This document shows, piece by piece, positions 24,448 through 32,211 of a stretch of DNA of 64,000 nt (the first letter of the stretch is position 1; each line of letters begins with the position of its first letter). The translations under genes and the position numbers were made by a program. The notes below the pieces were generated by a model. That model saw only the letters and a list, made by a program, of their open reading frames with translations. It had not been told where the DNA came from and did no database searches. The DNA is from Nocardioides marmoriginsengisoli (lineage in GTDB: Bacteria > Actinomycetota > Actinomycetes > Propionibacteriales > Nocardioidaceae), in assembly GCF_003725695.1 (NCBI RefSeq), contig NZ_RJSE01000016.1:1-64000 (forward strand), given 5' to 3'.

Positions 24448-25122
24448 ATGACGACGTACACCGGCAACGTGACCCCCGGCGGCACCCCCGAGGTCCGCGA
24501 GCTCAGCCGCCTGATCATCACCAAGGTCGCGGTCGACGACACGATGTCGAACAACTGCTACGTGCTGCGCTGCCGGGCAACGGACGAGCAGGTGCTGATC
24601 GACGCGGCCGATGACGCCCCCACCCTGCTCGCGCTCCTCGGCCCGGCCGGCGCGACCAAGGTGATCACCACCCACCAGCACTGGGACCACCACCGCGCTC
24701 TCAGCGACGTCGTCGCCGCCACGGGAGCCGTCACCGTTGCCGGCGAGCCCGACGCCGCCGCGATCACCGAGCAGACCGGCACCCAGGTCGACGACGCGGT
24801 CCGCCAGGGGGACGTCGTGGAGTTCGGCGAGATCCGCCTCGAGGTCATCCACATCGTCGGCCACACTCCTGGCTCCATCGCGCTCAAGTACGACGACCCG
24901 GACGGAACGCCGCACCTTTGGACCGGAGACAGCCTCTTCCCGGGCGGAGTGGGCAACACCTTCGGAGACGCCGACGCCTTCGTGAGCCTGATCAACGACG
25001 TCGAGGCCAAGATCTTCGGCACGCTGCCGGACGAAACCTGGTTCTACCCGGGGCACGGGAACGACTCGACGCTCGGCGTCGAGCGGCCTCAGCTCGCGGA
25101 GTGGCGCGAGCGCGGCTGGTAA
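24448..25122 (+). CDS. Metallo-beta-lactamase-fold hydrolase (glyoxalase II-like)
   Basis: This 224-residue protein has the full metal-binding set of the fold: THQHWDHH near residue 72 (HxHxDH), the His in VGHTPGS, the Asp in TGDSLFPGG, and the last His in YPGHGND. The layout resembles small glyoxalase II-like thioester hydrolases. The true substrate cannot be read from sequence; a mycothiol or other low-molecular-weight thioester is plausible in an actinobacterium. A strong inverted repeat lies 66 bases after the stop. Confidence 0.8.
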   Translation: MTTYTGNVTPGGTPEVRELSRLIITKVAVDDTMSNNCYVLRCRATDEQVLIDAADDAPTLLALLGPAGATKVITTHQHWDHHRALSDVVAATGAVTVAGEPDAAAITEQTGTQVDDAVRQGDVVEFGEIRLEVIHIVGHTPGSIALKYDDPDGTPHLWTGDSLFPGGVGNTFGDADAFVSLINDVEAKIFGTLPDETWFYPGHGNDSTLGVERPQLAEWRERGW

Positions 25123-25187
25123 GAACTGTTCGGACTTGCGCTCGGATCGCGGCAGATCCGGACGCATGTCCTGCGTAACCCCAGATT

Positions 25188-25211
25188 CCGAGGTCTCCGA
25201 TCAGACCTCGG
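25188..25211. terminator. Bidirectional hairpin terminator
   Basis: CCGAGGTCT and AGACCTCGG form a perfect 9-base-pair stem with a 6-base loop. It lies between two convergent genes ending at 25122 and 25238. No long T-run follows, as is common in actinobacteria. Confidence 0.75.
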
Positions 25212-25237
25212 GGGATGTGGTGACGCGAGGGTGCTGG

Positions 25238-25942
25238 TCAGGGCGCCAGGCAGTAGACGTAAGCGGTGATGCCCGTGGCGTTCTGAGAGGCGTTGTAAGC
25301 GGTGGCTTGCCAACCGTTGGCGCCGACCATCATGTGCGACGCTGCCGCGTGCAAACCTCCGTAGGCGTTGTTCTGGAATCCTCCGCCGATCGCTGTTTCT
25401 CCGCTCAAGCACAATGCGTAAGCGGTGTTGGAGTTTCCGGTAATGACGGTAGCGGTGCCGTTGCGCGTGGTGATGGTTCCCAGTTCGCTGGAGGTCACCG
25501 TCCCTGCACCAAGGTCGGCGCCGGTCAACGAACCATCCGCGACCCTCGCGCCGGTGATTGCGTTGTCGATGATGGCGCTGCCAGGTATGGACAGGGCACT
25601 TTCCTTGATGTCAGTTCCGGTCAGGGAGTTGTCGGCGACGTCGGCGGACGCAACTGCCCCGTTCTTGATGTCATTGCCGTAGACCTGTTCGGTGCCGATG
25701 TCGGCGGACTTGACTTGGCCGTTCTTGATGTCGCCCGAGTCGACGGTGTTGATACCGGACAGGGCAGATGCTGACACGGTTCCGCCGACCATGACCGCGA
25801 CGACGAAGAGCGCCAACCCAGCGACGATTTGACGTCTGTCGCGCCGCTTGGATGCCCGATCGACCGTGGGGATGCGGTCGCTCTTCAGCGCTTCGATTTC
25901 AGCTTCGAGCCGTTCGATGGTCTGGCGCAGTTCGTTGTCCAT
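25238..25942 (-). CDS. Membrane-anchored decapeptide-repeat protein with Cys-bounded C-terminal module
   Basis: This 234-residue protein is not recognised by name. It has an N-terminal coiled-coil-like helix (about 2-22), a basic stretch, and one membrane segment (39-61). A repeat region (69-155) follows in which Asp-Ile/Val/Leu pairs recur every ten residues (D71, D81, D91, D101, D111, D143). This suggests a beta-solenoid rod. The C-terminal module runs from C178 to C231 with AIGGG and NGW inside. The frame is open 93 codons further upstream, but this ATG precedes the coiled coil and avoids overlap with the next gene. A similar module occurs three times in the protein encoded at 26572-27801. 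Confidence 0.65.
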   Translation of the reverse strand: MDNELRQTIERLEAEIEALKSDRIPTVDRASKRRDRRQIVAGLALFVVAVMVGGTVSASALSGINTVDSGDIKNGQVKSADIGTEQVYGNDIKNGAVASADVADNSLTGTDIKESALSIPGSAIIDNAITGARVADGSLTGADLGAGTVTSSELGTITTRNGTATVITGNSNTAYALCLSGETAIGGGFQNNAYGGLHAAASHMMVGANGWQATAYNASQNATGITAYVYCLAP

Positions 25943-26091
25943 GGTTGAGGATCCCGCATAGTCAGTGTTCTGTCGGGAGTTCAGCACAACCAACACCGAG
26001 TACGTGCCTCCGTAGTCGTCAGCCACGAACTCGGGTTTCGACAGCGAATGAGACGCGCGCAGACCTCCGTTTGCAGGCGCATCCAGCGAGT

Positions 26092-26499
26092 TCAGCAGGT
26101 GGCGGAGTCGACGACGGTTCCAAGCTCCCGGTGATCGCATCGTCCGTCGGTCAGTTGCCGGTCGCTGAGCGGGGCACGGAGCGTCGCTGAGATCGTTCGC
26201 GTGATGCCCACCGCGGTGCACGGGCGGTCGGACTTGTAGGAGTTGACGACGACAACGGTCAGGGCCACCGAGGCGGGTTGTTCGTCGAGGATCGTTCGCG
26301 AACTCTCCTCACAGGCTCCGCCCAGGTAGTCCACGGACACCGAGCGACCATCAGCACTGACCGCCGCGTCGGTCCACGCGAGCAACAGCGTCTCCCGGAT
26401 CACGCTCCCCGTTCCCGAGGGATCACCAGGCCCGACACCCCGACTACACCCTGTCAGCAGGAGGAGCGGCAGGATCGCCCACCAGCAGGCAGTTCTCAT
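26092..26499 (-). CDS. Small Cys-containing lipoprotein, function unknown
   Basis: This 135-residue protein has a hydrophobic signal ending in a lipobox, LLLLTGC, with C18 as the lipidated residue. The mature part has four further cysteines, including the last residue of the protein, which suggests two disulfides or one exposed thiol. No family was recognised. A GGAG ribosome site lies seven bases before the ATG. It lies between two genes that share a Cys-bounded surface module and in the same orientation, so a joint envelope role is possible. The 149 bases between its stop and the next start show no clear promoter. Confidence 0.65.
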   Translation of the reverse strand: MRTACWWAILPLLLLTGCSRGVGPGDPSGTGSVIRETLLLAWTDAAVSADGRSVSVDYLGGACEESSRTILDEQPASVALTVVVVNSYKSDRPCTAVGITRTISATLRAPLSDRQLTDGRCDHRELGTVVDSATC

Positions 26500-26571
26500 C
26501 TCGCGACTCCGGTTGCGTCAAGGTCCTAGTCATCGGTCTGACGCCAGCCGGTCGATGCTGGTTCCCTAGGC

Positions 26572-27801
26572 TCAGATCCGGAACCGGTAGGTGGCAGGCG
26601 TCCGGTCAGTACCGCCGGGGCCGATGGCCCGTACGTAGAACTTGTACTTGCCGCGACCCAGGTGCTTGTAGGTCTTGCCCGACGCGCAGGCCTTGAACGC
26701 CGCGGCCCGGTTCCCCTTCACCAGCTTGCACTGGAAACGGGTGGTCGCGCCGAGCCCGCGGAACGTGAACCGAGCCTGGTGCTTCGCGCGTCGTACCTTC
26801 GCCGAGGTGATCTTGGTGCCGGGCGGCGTCTTGGGAGCAATCACGGTGTCGGAGGCGCAGATCGCGAAGACCCGGTTCGTGCGCACCTGGGCGCTCGACG
26901 TCTGCCCGTACGCCGACCACCCGCGAGCCACGCGACCGGAGGCGACCGCGTTGAGGTCGGCGGGCGAGGTGAACGGGCCCATCAGGGCGACCCGGTCCTG
27001 CGGGTCATGGGCTCCGTCGGTGCCCTGCCCACCCGAGAGCGCCCGCCGTCCGGCTGGACACGCCACGGCGGCGCCACCGGCTGCGTTGTCGACCATCGGC
27101 AGGGTGTAGCTGACAGCACGGACGACGCCGTCCGAACGAGCGGAACAGACCGCGAAGAATCTGTCGCCGTACGCGGAGGTCGATTCCACCACGGTCCGCC
27201 ACCCGATCGCCACGTCGCCGTTCTGGGTCTCGGCGAAGCCGAGCGTCGCATCGACCGGACCGGTCTGGTAGAGCGCGCCGGGGACCGTGTTTCCCGGAAT
27301 CAAGTCGTCACTGATCTTGCCGACCCCACCACCGATCGCGCGCGACCCGGCCGGGCACGGGACCGCGACGCTCAGCGTGCCGGTGCCACCCGGCTGCGCC
27401 GATGCGAGAACGGCGTCGGAGTTCGCCGAGCAGATCACGAACGCCTTGAACCCCTGCGGCTGCGAGCCGTAGTTCGCCACGGTCACCTGCCACCCCCTCG
27501 GCAGGTCGCCAGCGTCGGTCGCCGAGGCAGTACCGGTCGCGTCCACGGGCGCGGAGTAGAACACTCGGTACAGGTCGACCGTCAGGGACTCGGGCGGTGC
27601 CGGTGCGGCACCACCGCCGGTCGCCCGCATCCCGGCGGGGCACATCACCGTGGTCATCCCCTGGAGGTTCCCGGTCCCGATCGTCAAGGTCTTCACCACG
27701 ACCACGGCGTCGCCGCCCGCCGCTGCCGATCCGGGCTGCGCGGTCATCAGCTGCAAGGAGGTGAGGACCAGAGCCGCCACCAGGATCAGTGATCGCTTCA
27801 T
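26572..27801 (-). CDS. Secreted protein with three Cys-bounded Gly-Gly-Gly modules and an Ig-like C-terminal domain
   Basis: This 409-residue protein starts with a Sec signal peptide (about 1-27). Three similar modules follow, bounded by C54-C124, C149-C219 and C248-C315. Each opens with CPAG, a basic residue and Ala, then GGG or SGG, and closes with a GW turn and an A(V/I)C end. Residues 330-409 form an Ig-like domain with C358 and C372, of the type common at the end of large actinobacterial surface proteins. No enzyme motif is present. The function is unknown; an adhesive or protective surface role is a guess. The frame is open 54 codons upstream, but the signal peptide fixes this ATG. Confidence 0.7.
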   Translation of the reverse strand: MKRSLILVAALVLTSLQLMTAQPGSAAAGGDAVVVVKTLTIGTGNLQGMTTVMCPAGMRATGGGAAPAPPESLTVDLYRVFYSAPVDATGTASATDAGDLPRGWQVTVANYGSQPQGFKAFVICSANSDAVLASAQPGGTGTLSVAVPCPAGSRAIGGGVGKISDDLIPGNTVPGALYQTGPVDATLGFAETQNGDVAIGWRTVVESTSAYGDRFFAVCSARSDGVVRAVSYTLPMVDNAAGGAAVACPAGRRALSGGQGTDGAHDPQDRVALMGPFTSPADLNAVASGRVARGWSAYGQTSSAQVRTNRVFAICASDTVIAPKTPPGTKITSAKVRRAKHQARFTFRGLGATTRFQCKLVKGNRAAAFKACASGKTYKHLGRGKYKFYVRAIGPGGTDRTPATYRFRI

Positions 27802-27981
27802 GCCCCAACCGTCACACGTCGCCAGCTGCGACGGCAACGGTGTGCGGGGGCCGTCCGGGTCCCGAATGCGTGCCACTCTCGTCCCACTCGTCCGGCTCGT
27901 CCGGTTCGCGTGCCGGGGCGACCCGTACCGGGAGCACGACGTCGGCTTCGAGGTACGCGGCAACCTCGCCTAACGCCCGAG

Positions 27982-28404
27982 ATGAGCGAAGATGACCGGG
28001 TGGACCCCTTCCTCCTCCCCGCGCCTGCCTCCGCGACCGGCTCGTTCCGGTACGTGTTCGAGCACCTGGCGACGACCATCGCCGCCGAGCCGTCGTCGTA
28101 CGACGCACTGTCCCCGGACCAGCACATCGTGCTCGCACTCGGGACGCTGCGCCGCGACGTGAGTGCCGACGGTTTCGGTGGCTACCTGGGCAACGTCGGC
28201 CGCGACAGAGCCCTCGACGCGCAAGCCGCGGCGTCGCTGATCGGGCACGCCTGGCAGGTGCTCATCTCGGCTGCCGTCGACCGCGACCCCTCGGACGACT
28301 TCCGCGACCTCGACTCGGTCTTCGCCGACCTCGAGGACGACCAGTCCGTGGACGCGGTCTTGGACGAGTACGTCTGGGCCACCCGGGACGCGTTCTTCGG
28401 ATAG
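27982..28404 (+). CDS. DUF4375-like (DMP19-type) protein
   Basis: This 140-residue acidic soluble protein carries the pattern around ALGTLRRDVSADGFGGYLGNVG (residues about 54-75; the first 20 of these are the core). It corresponds to the conserved "NGG(F)xxYF" region of DUF4375/DMP19-like proteins. The role of the family is unknown; some relatives are phage or immunity-like. The start was placed at the ATG after the divergent gap. The 180-base gap upstream shows short direct repeats of CTCGTCCGG but no promoter that could be defended. Confidence 0.6.
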   Translation: MSEDDRVDPFLLPAPASATGSFRYVFEHLATTIAAEPSSYDALSPDQHIVLALGTLRRDVSADGFGGYLGNVGRDRALDAQAAASLIGHAWQVLISAAVDRDPSDDFRDLDSVFADLEDDQSVDAVLDEYVWATRDAFFG

Positions 28405-28457
28405 GTTCAGGCGGAGAAATCCACGCCTGCAAGGCGCGCTGACTGAACGGAGACCAC

Positions 28458-29237
28458 GTGAAGCTCAACGGAGCGACGGTCTTGCTGACCGGCGCCACCG
28501 GCGGGATCGGGCACGCCATCGCTCGTCGTCTCAAGGCCGACGGGGCGCAGCTGATCCTCACCGGGCGCAAGGCCGACGTGCTGGCGCCCCTGGCCGCGGA
28601 GCTCGGAGCTCGGAGCATCGTTGCCGACCTCGGTGACGCCGCCGCGCTGGACCGCCTGCTCGAGGAGGCCGGCCGGATCGACGTACTGGTCGCGAACGCC
28701 GCACTCCCGGGCACCGGACTGCTCGCCGACATGAGCGTCGAGCGGATCGACGCCAACCTGGACGTCAACCTGCGCGCCCCGATCATGCTCGCCAAGGCGC
28801 TGCTCCCCCAGCTCGTCGAGCGGAAGTCCGGCCACCTCGCCTTCATCGGCTCGCTCTCCGGCGTGGTCGCCTCCCCGGGCAGTGCGCTCTACAACGCCAC
28901 CAAGTTCGGCGTGCGCGGCTTCACCGCGGCCCTGCGCCAGGACCTGCACGGCACCGGCGTCGGCGTCTCGAACATCGAGCCGGGCTTCGTCAGCGACGCC
29001 GGCATGTTCGTCGACAGCGGCATGGTGCTCCCCGCGGGCACCCGGACCGTCACCCCGGAGAAGGTCGCGGCCGGCGTCGCCCGCGCGATCACCAAGAACA
29101 AGGGCGAGGTCCTGGTCGCGCCGATCGAGCTCCGGATCGGCGCTCGACTCGGATCGCTCGCTCCCGGCCTCAACGCCGCCGCCCAGCGCCGCGCCGGTGC
29201 TGCTGACATCGTGGGGTCCCATGCCGGTAACCATTGA
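28458..29237 (+). CDS. Short-chain dehydrogenase/reductase
   Basis: This 259-residue classical SDR has the cofactor loop TGATGGIG near residue 11 and NAALPG near residue 83. Catalytic residues are Ser in IGSLSG and Tyr/Lys in YNATK near residue 150. The substrate is unknown. It starts at GTG with an ACGGAG ribosome site and overlaps psd by 17 bases, so it probably belongs to the psd-pssA unit. A role in lipid metabolism is suggested only by this context. Confidence 0.85.
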   Translation: MKLNGATVLLTGATGGIGHAIARRLKADGAQLILTGRKADVLAPLAAELGARSIVADLGDAAALDRLLEEAGRIDVLVANAALPGTGLLADMSVERIDANLDVNLRAPIMLAKALLPQLVERKSGHLAFIGSLSGVVASPGSALYNATKFGVRGFTAALRQDLHGTGVGVSNIEPGFVSDAGMFVDSGMVLPAGTRTVTPEKVAAGVARAITKNKGEVLVAPIELRIGARLGSLAPGLNAAAQRRAGAADIVGSHAGNH

Positions 29238-29874
29238 TCGCGAAGCCTGGCCCGCGGCCGCAGTCGGAGCCGTTCCGGCCCTGCTGGCTGCGCTCACCGG
29301 CCGTCGTCGTACGGCGCTCGCGCTCGCCGCGCTGCCAGTGGGGATCGTCGCGTTCTTCCGCGACCCTGTCCGCCCGATCGACAGCACGCCGGTCGCCGAC
29401 GACCTGGTGCTCGCGCCTGCCGACGGCAAGGTGATGCACGCCGGGCCCGGGCAGGACGGCGTCGCCCCTCCGGGTGACTGGCAGCAGATCAGCATCTTCC
29501 TGTCCGTCTTCGACGTGCACATCAACCGGACGCCGTACAGCGGCACCGTCACCGACGTGACGTACCGCCCAGGCAAGTGGCACGCGGCGTACAAGTTCGA
29601 GAGCGCCTTCGAGAACGAGCGCTCGGACATCACGCTGTCGCACACCGTCGGCGGCGAGACCCGGTCGGTGATCTTCCGGCAGATCGTCGGGCTGGTGGCC
29701 CGCCGGGTGGTGACCCGGGTCAAGGCCGGGGACGTGCTGCGTACCGGCGACCGGATCGGGCTGATGAAGTTCGGGTCCCGGATGGACGTCTTCGTGCCGC
29801 CCGGGGTGGAGCTCGCGGTCAAGGCCGGTGACCGGACCGTGGCCGGGGAGACCGTCCTCGGACGATGGCGATGA
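29221..29874 (+). CDS. psd: Phosphatidylserine decarboxylase (short, Psd/Asd type)
   Basis: This 217-residue pyruvoyl enzyme converts phosphatidylserine to phosphatidylethanolamine at the membrane. Features are APADGKVMH, FLSVFDVHINRTPYSG, ENERSD, and the self-cleavage site GLMKFGSRMDVF near residue 186, where the Ser of GS becomes the pyruvoyl group. The size fits the short family also found in archaea. The frame is open far upstream inside the SDR gene, but similarity begins at this ATG. pssA follows with overlapping start and stop. Confidence 0.92.
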   Translation: MPVTIDREAWPAAAVGAVPALLAALTGRRRTALALAALPVGIVAFFRDPVRPIDSTPVADDLVLAPADGKVMHAGPGQDGVAPPGDWQQISIFLSVFDVHINRTPYSGTVTDVTYRPGKWHAAYKFESAFENERSDITLSHTVGGETRSVIFRQIVGLVARRVVTRVKAGDVLRTGDRIGLMKFGSRMDVFVPPGVELAVKAGDRTVAGETVLGRWR

Positions 29875-30836
29875 GCGCTCACCAACCTTCGGCGGGCAGG
29901 CCTCGCCGCCGGCTCCTCCGGCGGCGACGCTTCCGGATCGCCTCGCACTCCGGCGCCGAGGTCGTCTCGCTGCGTCAGCTGCCCGCCAAGGAACGACTGC
30001 GCGTCACCGCACCGAGCATCTTCACGGCCGCCAACATGGCGTGCGGCTTCTCCGCCGTACCGCTGGCCTTCAACGACCACAGCCACTGGGCCGCGATCCT
30101 GATGACGGTGGCGATCTTCATGGATGTCGCCGACGGCGCGGTCGCCCGCCTGGTCGGCGCCACGTCCCCGTTCGGCGTCCAGCTGGACTCGCTCGCCGAC
30201 CTGATCTCCTTCGGCCTGGCCCCGGCCGTGCTGGTCTACACCTGGGTGCTCCCCGAGTGGCCGGTGATCGCCTGGGTGGCGGCGTACTTCTGGTTGGCCT
30301 GTGCGGCGTTCCGGCTGGCGCGCTTCAACTTCACCATCGACCCGCACGCGGACAAGCGCTACTTCATCGGGATGCCGAGTCCGGGTGCTGCGGCCGTGGT
30401 GATCGCCACCGTCTTCGCACTCGACCTGCGCGAGGACAGCGTCGGCCCGTCCCTGCTGCTCCCGGTCGTGATCAGCGTCGTCCCGGCACTGCTGATGGTG
30501 AGCACCGTCCGGTTCCGCTCGTTCCGCAACCTGGTCTCCCCGCAGACCCAGCAGGCGCGGGTCGTCACCGGCGTGATCGTGGTGGCGTTCCTCGCTGGGC
30601 TGGCCTTCGTGCCGGCCGCGACGATGCTGGTGGTCGCGTACTCGTACGTGCTGACCGCGCCGTTCGGCGTGATCACCGCGCCACTGCGGCGCCGCATCTT
30701 CGGCCCCGACTCGGTGGCGCCGCCGCGGGTCAAGCAGCAGTCGGTGTTCCTGCCGCTGCACGACGACTCGGACACCGACCCGGACGTCGACAGCGATGTC
30801 GACTCCGACGTCGACGACGACTGTCAGCCGTTGTAG
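29871..30836 (+). CDS. pssA: CDP-diacylglycerol--serine O-phosphatidyltransferase
   Basis: This protein of about 321 residues makes phosphatidylserine, the substrate of the enzyme encoded just before it. The CDP-alcohol phosphotransferase motif is complete: DVADGAVARLVG, then G, LDS and D in FGVQLDSLADLISFG (near residues 85-115). About eight membrane segments are present. The start may be this ATG (four-base overlap with psd) or one two codons earlier. The last 25 residues form an unusual Asp-rich tail with Asp-Val-Asp-Ser repeats. The 3' end overlaps convergent kshB by 13 bases. Confidence 0.93.
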   Translation: MSAHQPSAGRPRRRLLRRRRFRIASHSGAEVVSLRQLPAKERLRVTAPSIFTAANMACGFSAVPLAFNDHSHWAAILMTVAIFMDVADGAVARLVGATSPFGVQLDSLADLISFGLAPAVLVYTWVLPEWPVIAWVAAYFWLACAAFRLARFNFTIDPHADKRYFIGMPSPGAAAVVIATVFALDLREDSVGPSLLLPVVISVVPALLMVSTVRFRSFRNLVSPQTQQARVVTGVIVVAFLAGLAFVPAATMLVVAYSYVLTAPFGVITAPLRRRIFGPDSVAPPRVKQQSVFLPLHDDSDTDPDVDSDVDSDVDDDCQPL

Positions 30837-31906
30837 CTGATCTTCAGCGTCTCGGTCAGCGGCAGCGCCTGGCAGGTCAGCCGGATGCCGTCAGCGAGGT
30901 CCTCGGCGTCCAGGACGTCGTTGTGCTTCATCGAGATGTCGCCATCGAGCACGATGCAGGCGCACGAGCTGCAGTTGCCCTCGCGGCAGCTGAACGGCGC
31001 GTCGACGCCCTTGCTCTCCAGGAACTCGAGCAGCACCTGCTTGCCGTCCCAGTCGTCGAAGGCGTAGTGGTTGCCGTCCAGCTCGACCTCGATACTGACC
31101 GGTCCCGCAAAGGCGGCTTCGCCGGCTTCCTCACCGTCGTCGGCCTCGGCCAGGATCTTCTGGGCGGCGAGGACCTCCTCGACGTCACCGAACGGGTTGC
31201 CGCCGAGGGAGACGAACTTCTCCTGGTGCCGGCGGTCCCGCGGGATCTCCAGCTCCTTGAGCGCGGTGGCGACCGCCTTCATGAACGGCGCCGGTCCGCA
31301 GCAGAAGCTGGTGTAGTCCGCGAAGTAGGTCGCGAACTGCTTCAGGCCCTCCTGGGTCGGCAGGCCCTGGACGCTTTCGAGCCAGTGCACGACCGTGAAC
31401 CGGTCAGGGTGCTCGGCGACCAGCTCGCGCAGCTCGGCGGCGAAGATCACCGAGGTCTCGTCCCGGTTGGCGTAGAAGAGCACGACCTTGCCGGAGCCCT
31501 TCTCCAGCGCCGTACGGGCGATCGAGATCACCGGGGTGATCCCGGAGCCGCCGCCCCACAGGAGCAGGTCGGCGTTGATGTCCTTCGGCGTGAAGATCCC
31601 GCTCGGCGGCAGCAGCCGCATCGTGTCGCCGGCCTTGAGGTTGTCGCAGATCCAGTTGGACGCGTAGCCATCGGCGGTCCGCTTCACGGTGATCTGGTGG
31701 CGACCGCTGTGCGGGCTGCTGGAGAGCGAGTAGCAACGGGCTGCCAGGCCGGTCTGGTCGCTCGGAACCGCCACCGTCAGGAACTGCCCCGGGGTGTAGG
31801 CGAAGCGCTCCTGAAGGTCGTCGGGCACCTCGAAGGCGACCGACTTGGCGTCGTTCGTCTCCTCGATGACCTCGGCGACCTTGAGCACGTACGACTCAAC
31901 TGCCAT
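30824..31906 (-). CDS. kshB: 3-ketosteroid 9-alpha-monooxygenase, ferredoxin reductase component KshB
   Basis: This 360-residue protein carries electrons from NADH to KshA. Its order is an FAD domain (ARCYSLSSSPHSGRH near residue 57), an NAD domain (GGGSGITPVISIARTALEKG) and a C-terminal plant-type [2Fe-2S] domain with C307, C312, C315 and C345 (SCREGNCSSCACIVLDGD). Sequence agrees well along its length with what I recall of Mycobacterium KshB, for example VKRTADGYASNW and HWLESVQGLP. The ATG is two bases after the stop of the small gene between it and kshA, giving a three-gene unit. Phenylacetate-type reductases are similar, but the neighbours favour KshB. Confidence 0.9.
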   Translation of the reverse strand: MAVESYVLKVAEVIEETNDAKSVAFEVPDDLQERFAYTPGQFLTVAVPSDQTGLAARCYSLSSSPHSGRHQITVKRTADGYASNWICDNLKAGDTMRLLPPSGIFTPKDINADLLLWGGGSGITPVISIARTALEKGSGKVVLFYANRDETSVIFAAELRELVAEHPDRFTVVHWLESVQGLPTQEGLKQFATYFADYTSFCCGPAPFMKAVATALKELEIPRDRRHQEKFVSLGGNPFGDVEEVLAAQKILAEADDGEEAGEAAFAGPVSIEVELDGNHYAFDDWDGKQVLLEFLESKGVDAPFSCREGNCSSCACIVLDGDISMKHNDVLDAEDLADGIRLTCQALPLTETLKISYNG

Positions 31907-31908
31907 GT

Positions 31909-32211
31909 TCAGTAGCCATCCTCTGCCCCGACCTCGATGACGCCGTCCTTGACGGCCTGCTCGATGGAGGAGCGTAGTCGTGAGCAACCGGCCCGCACGG
32001 GCCGTCCCTCGGGTTGGGACGCGGCGCGATTGAACTCGGCGCAGTGGCCCAGGGACTCGGCGTCCCACTGGATCGACGTGTGGTGGTCGCTGTTCTTCTT
32101 GACCCGGACCTTGGCGAGGCAGTCCAGGCAGGCGACCTCGGTCAGCCGCGCCTGGGTGTAGAGCCGCTGGTCCTCGATCGTGTCGGGCGACGTCGGGGCG
32201 AAGCTGACCAT
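31909..32211 (-). CDS. Small Cys-containing protein between kshA and kshB, function unknown
   Basis: This 100-residue protein was not recognised. It has a CLDC pair near residue 28, a further HC at about 56 and a C near 75. A zinc site or small redox role is therefore possible. The C-terminal third is predicted helical (RSSIEQAVKDGVIEVG). The ATG overlaps the kshA stop by one base (TGATG) and its own stop is two bases before kshB, so the three proteins should be made together. The placement suggests an accessory to the 9-alpha-hydroxylase, but this is inference from position. Confidence 0.75.
   Translation of the reverse strand: MVSFAPTSPDTIEDQRLYTQARLTEVACLDCLAKVRVKKNSDHHTSIQWDAESLGHCAEFNRAASQPEGRPVRAGCSRLRSSIEQAVKDGVIEVGAEDGY

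Noticed and set aside
26547-26563. Hairpin CCAGC/GCTGG after the three-module protein gene
   Set aside because: Only five base pairs with an eight-base loop; too weak to call a terminator.
27880-27905. Short direct repeats CTCGTCCGG upstream of the DUF4375-like gene
   Set aside because: Two copies only, with no clear function; probably chance in GC-rich sequence.
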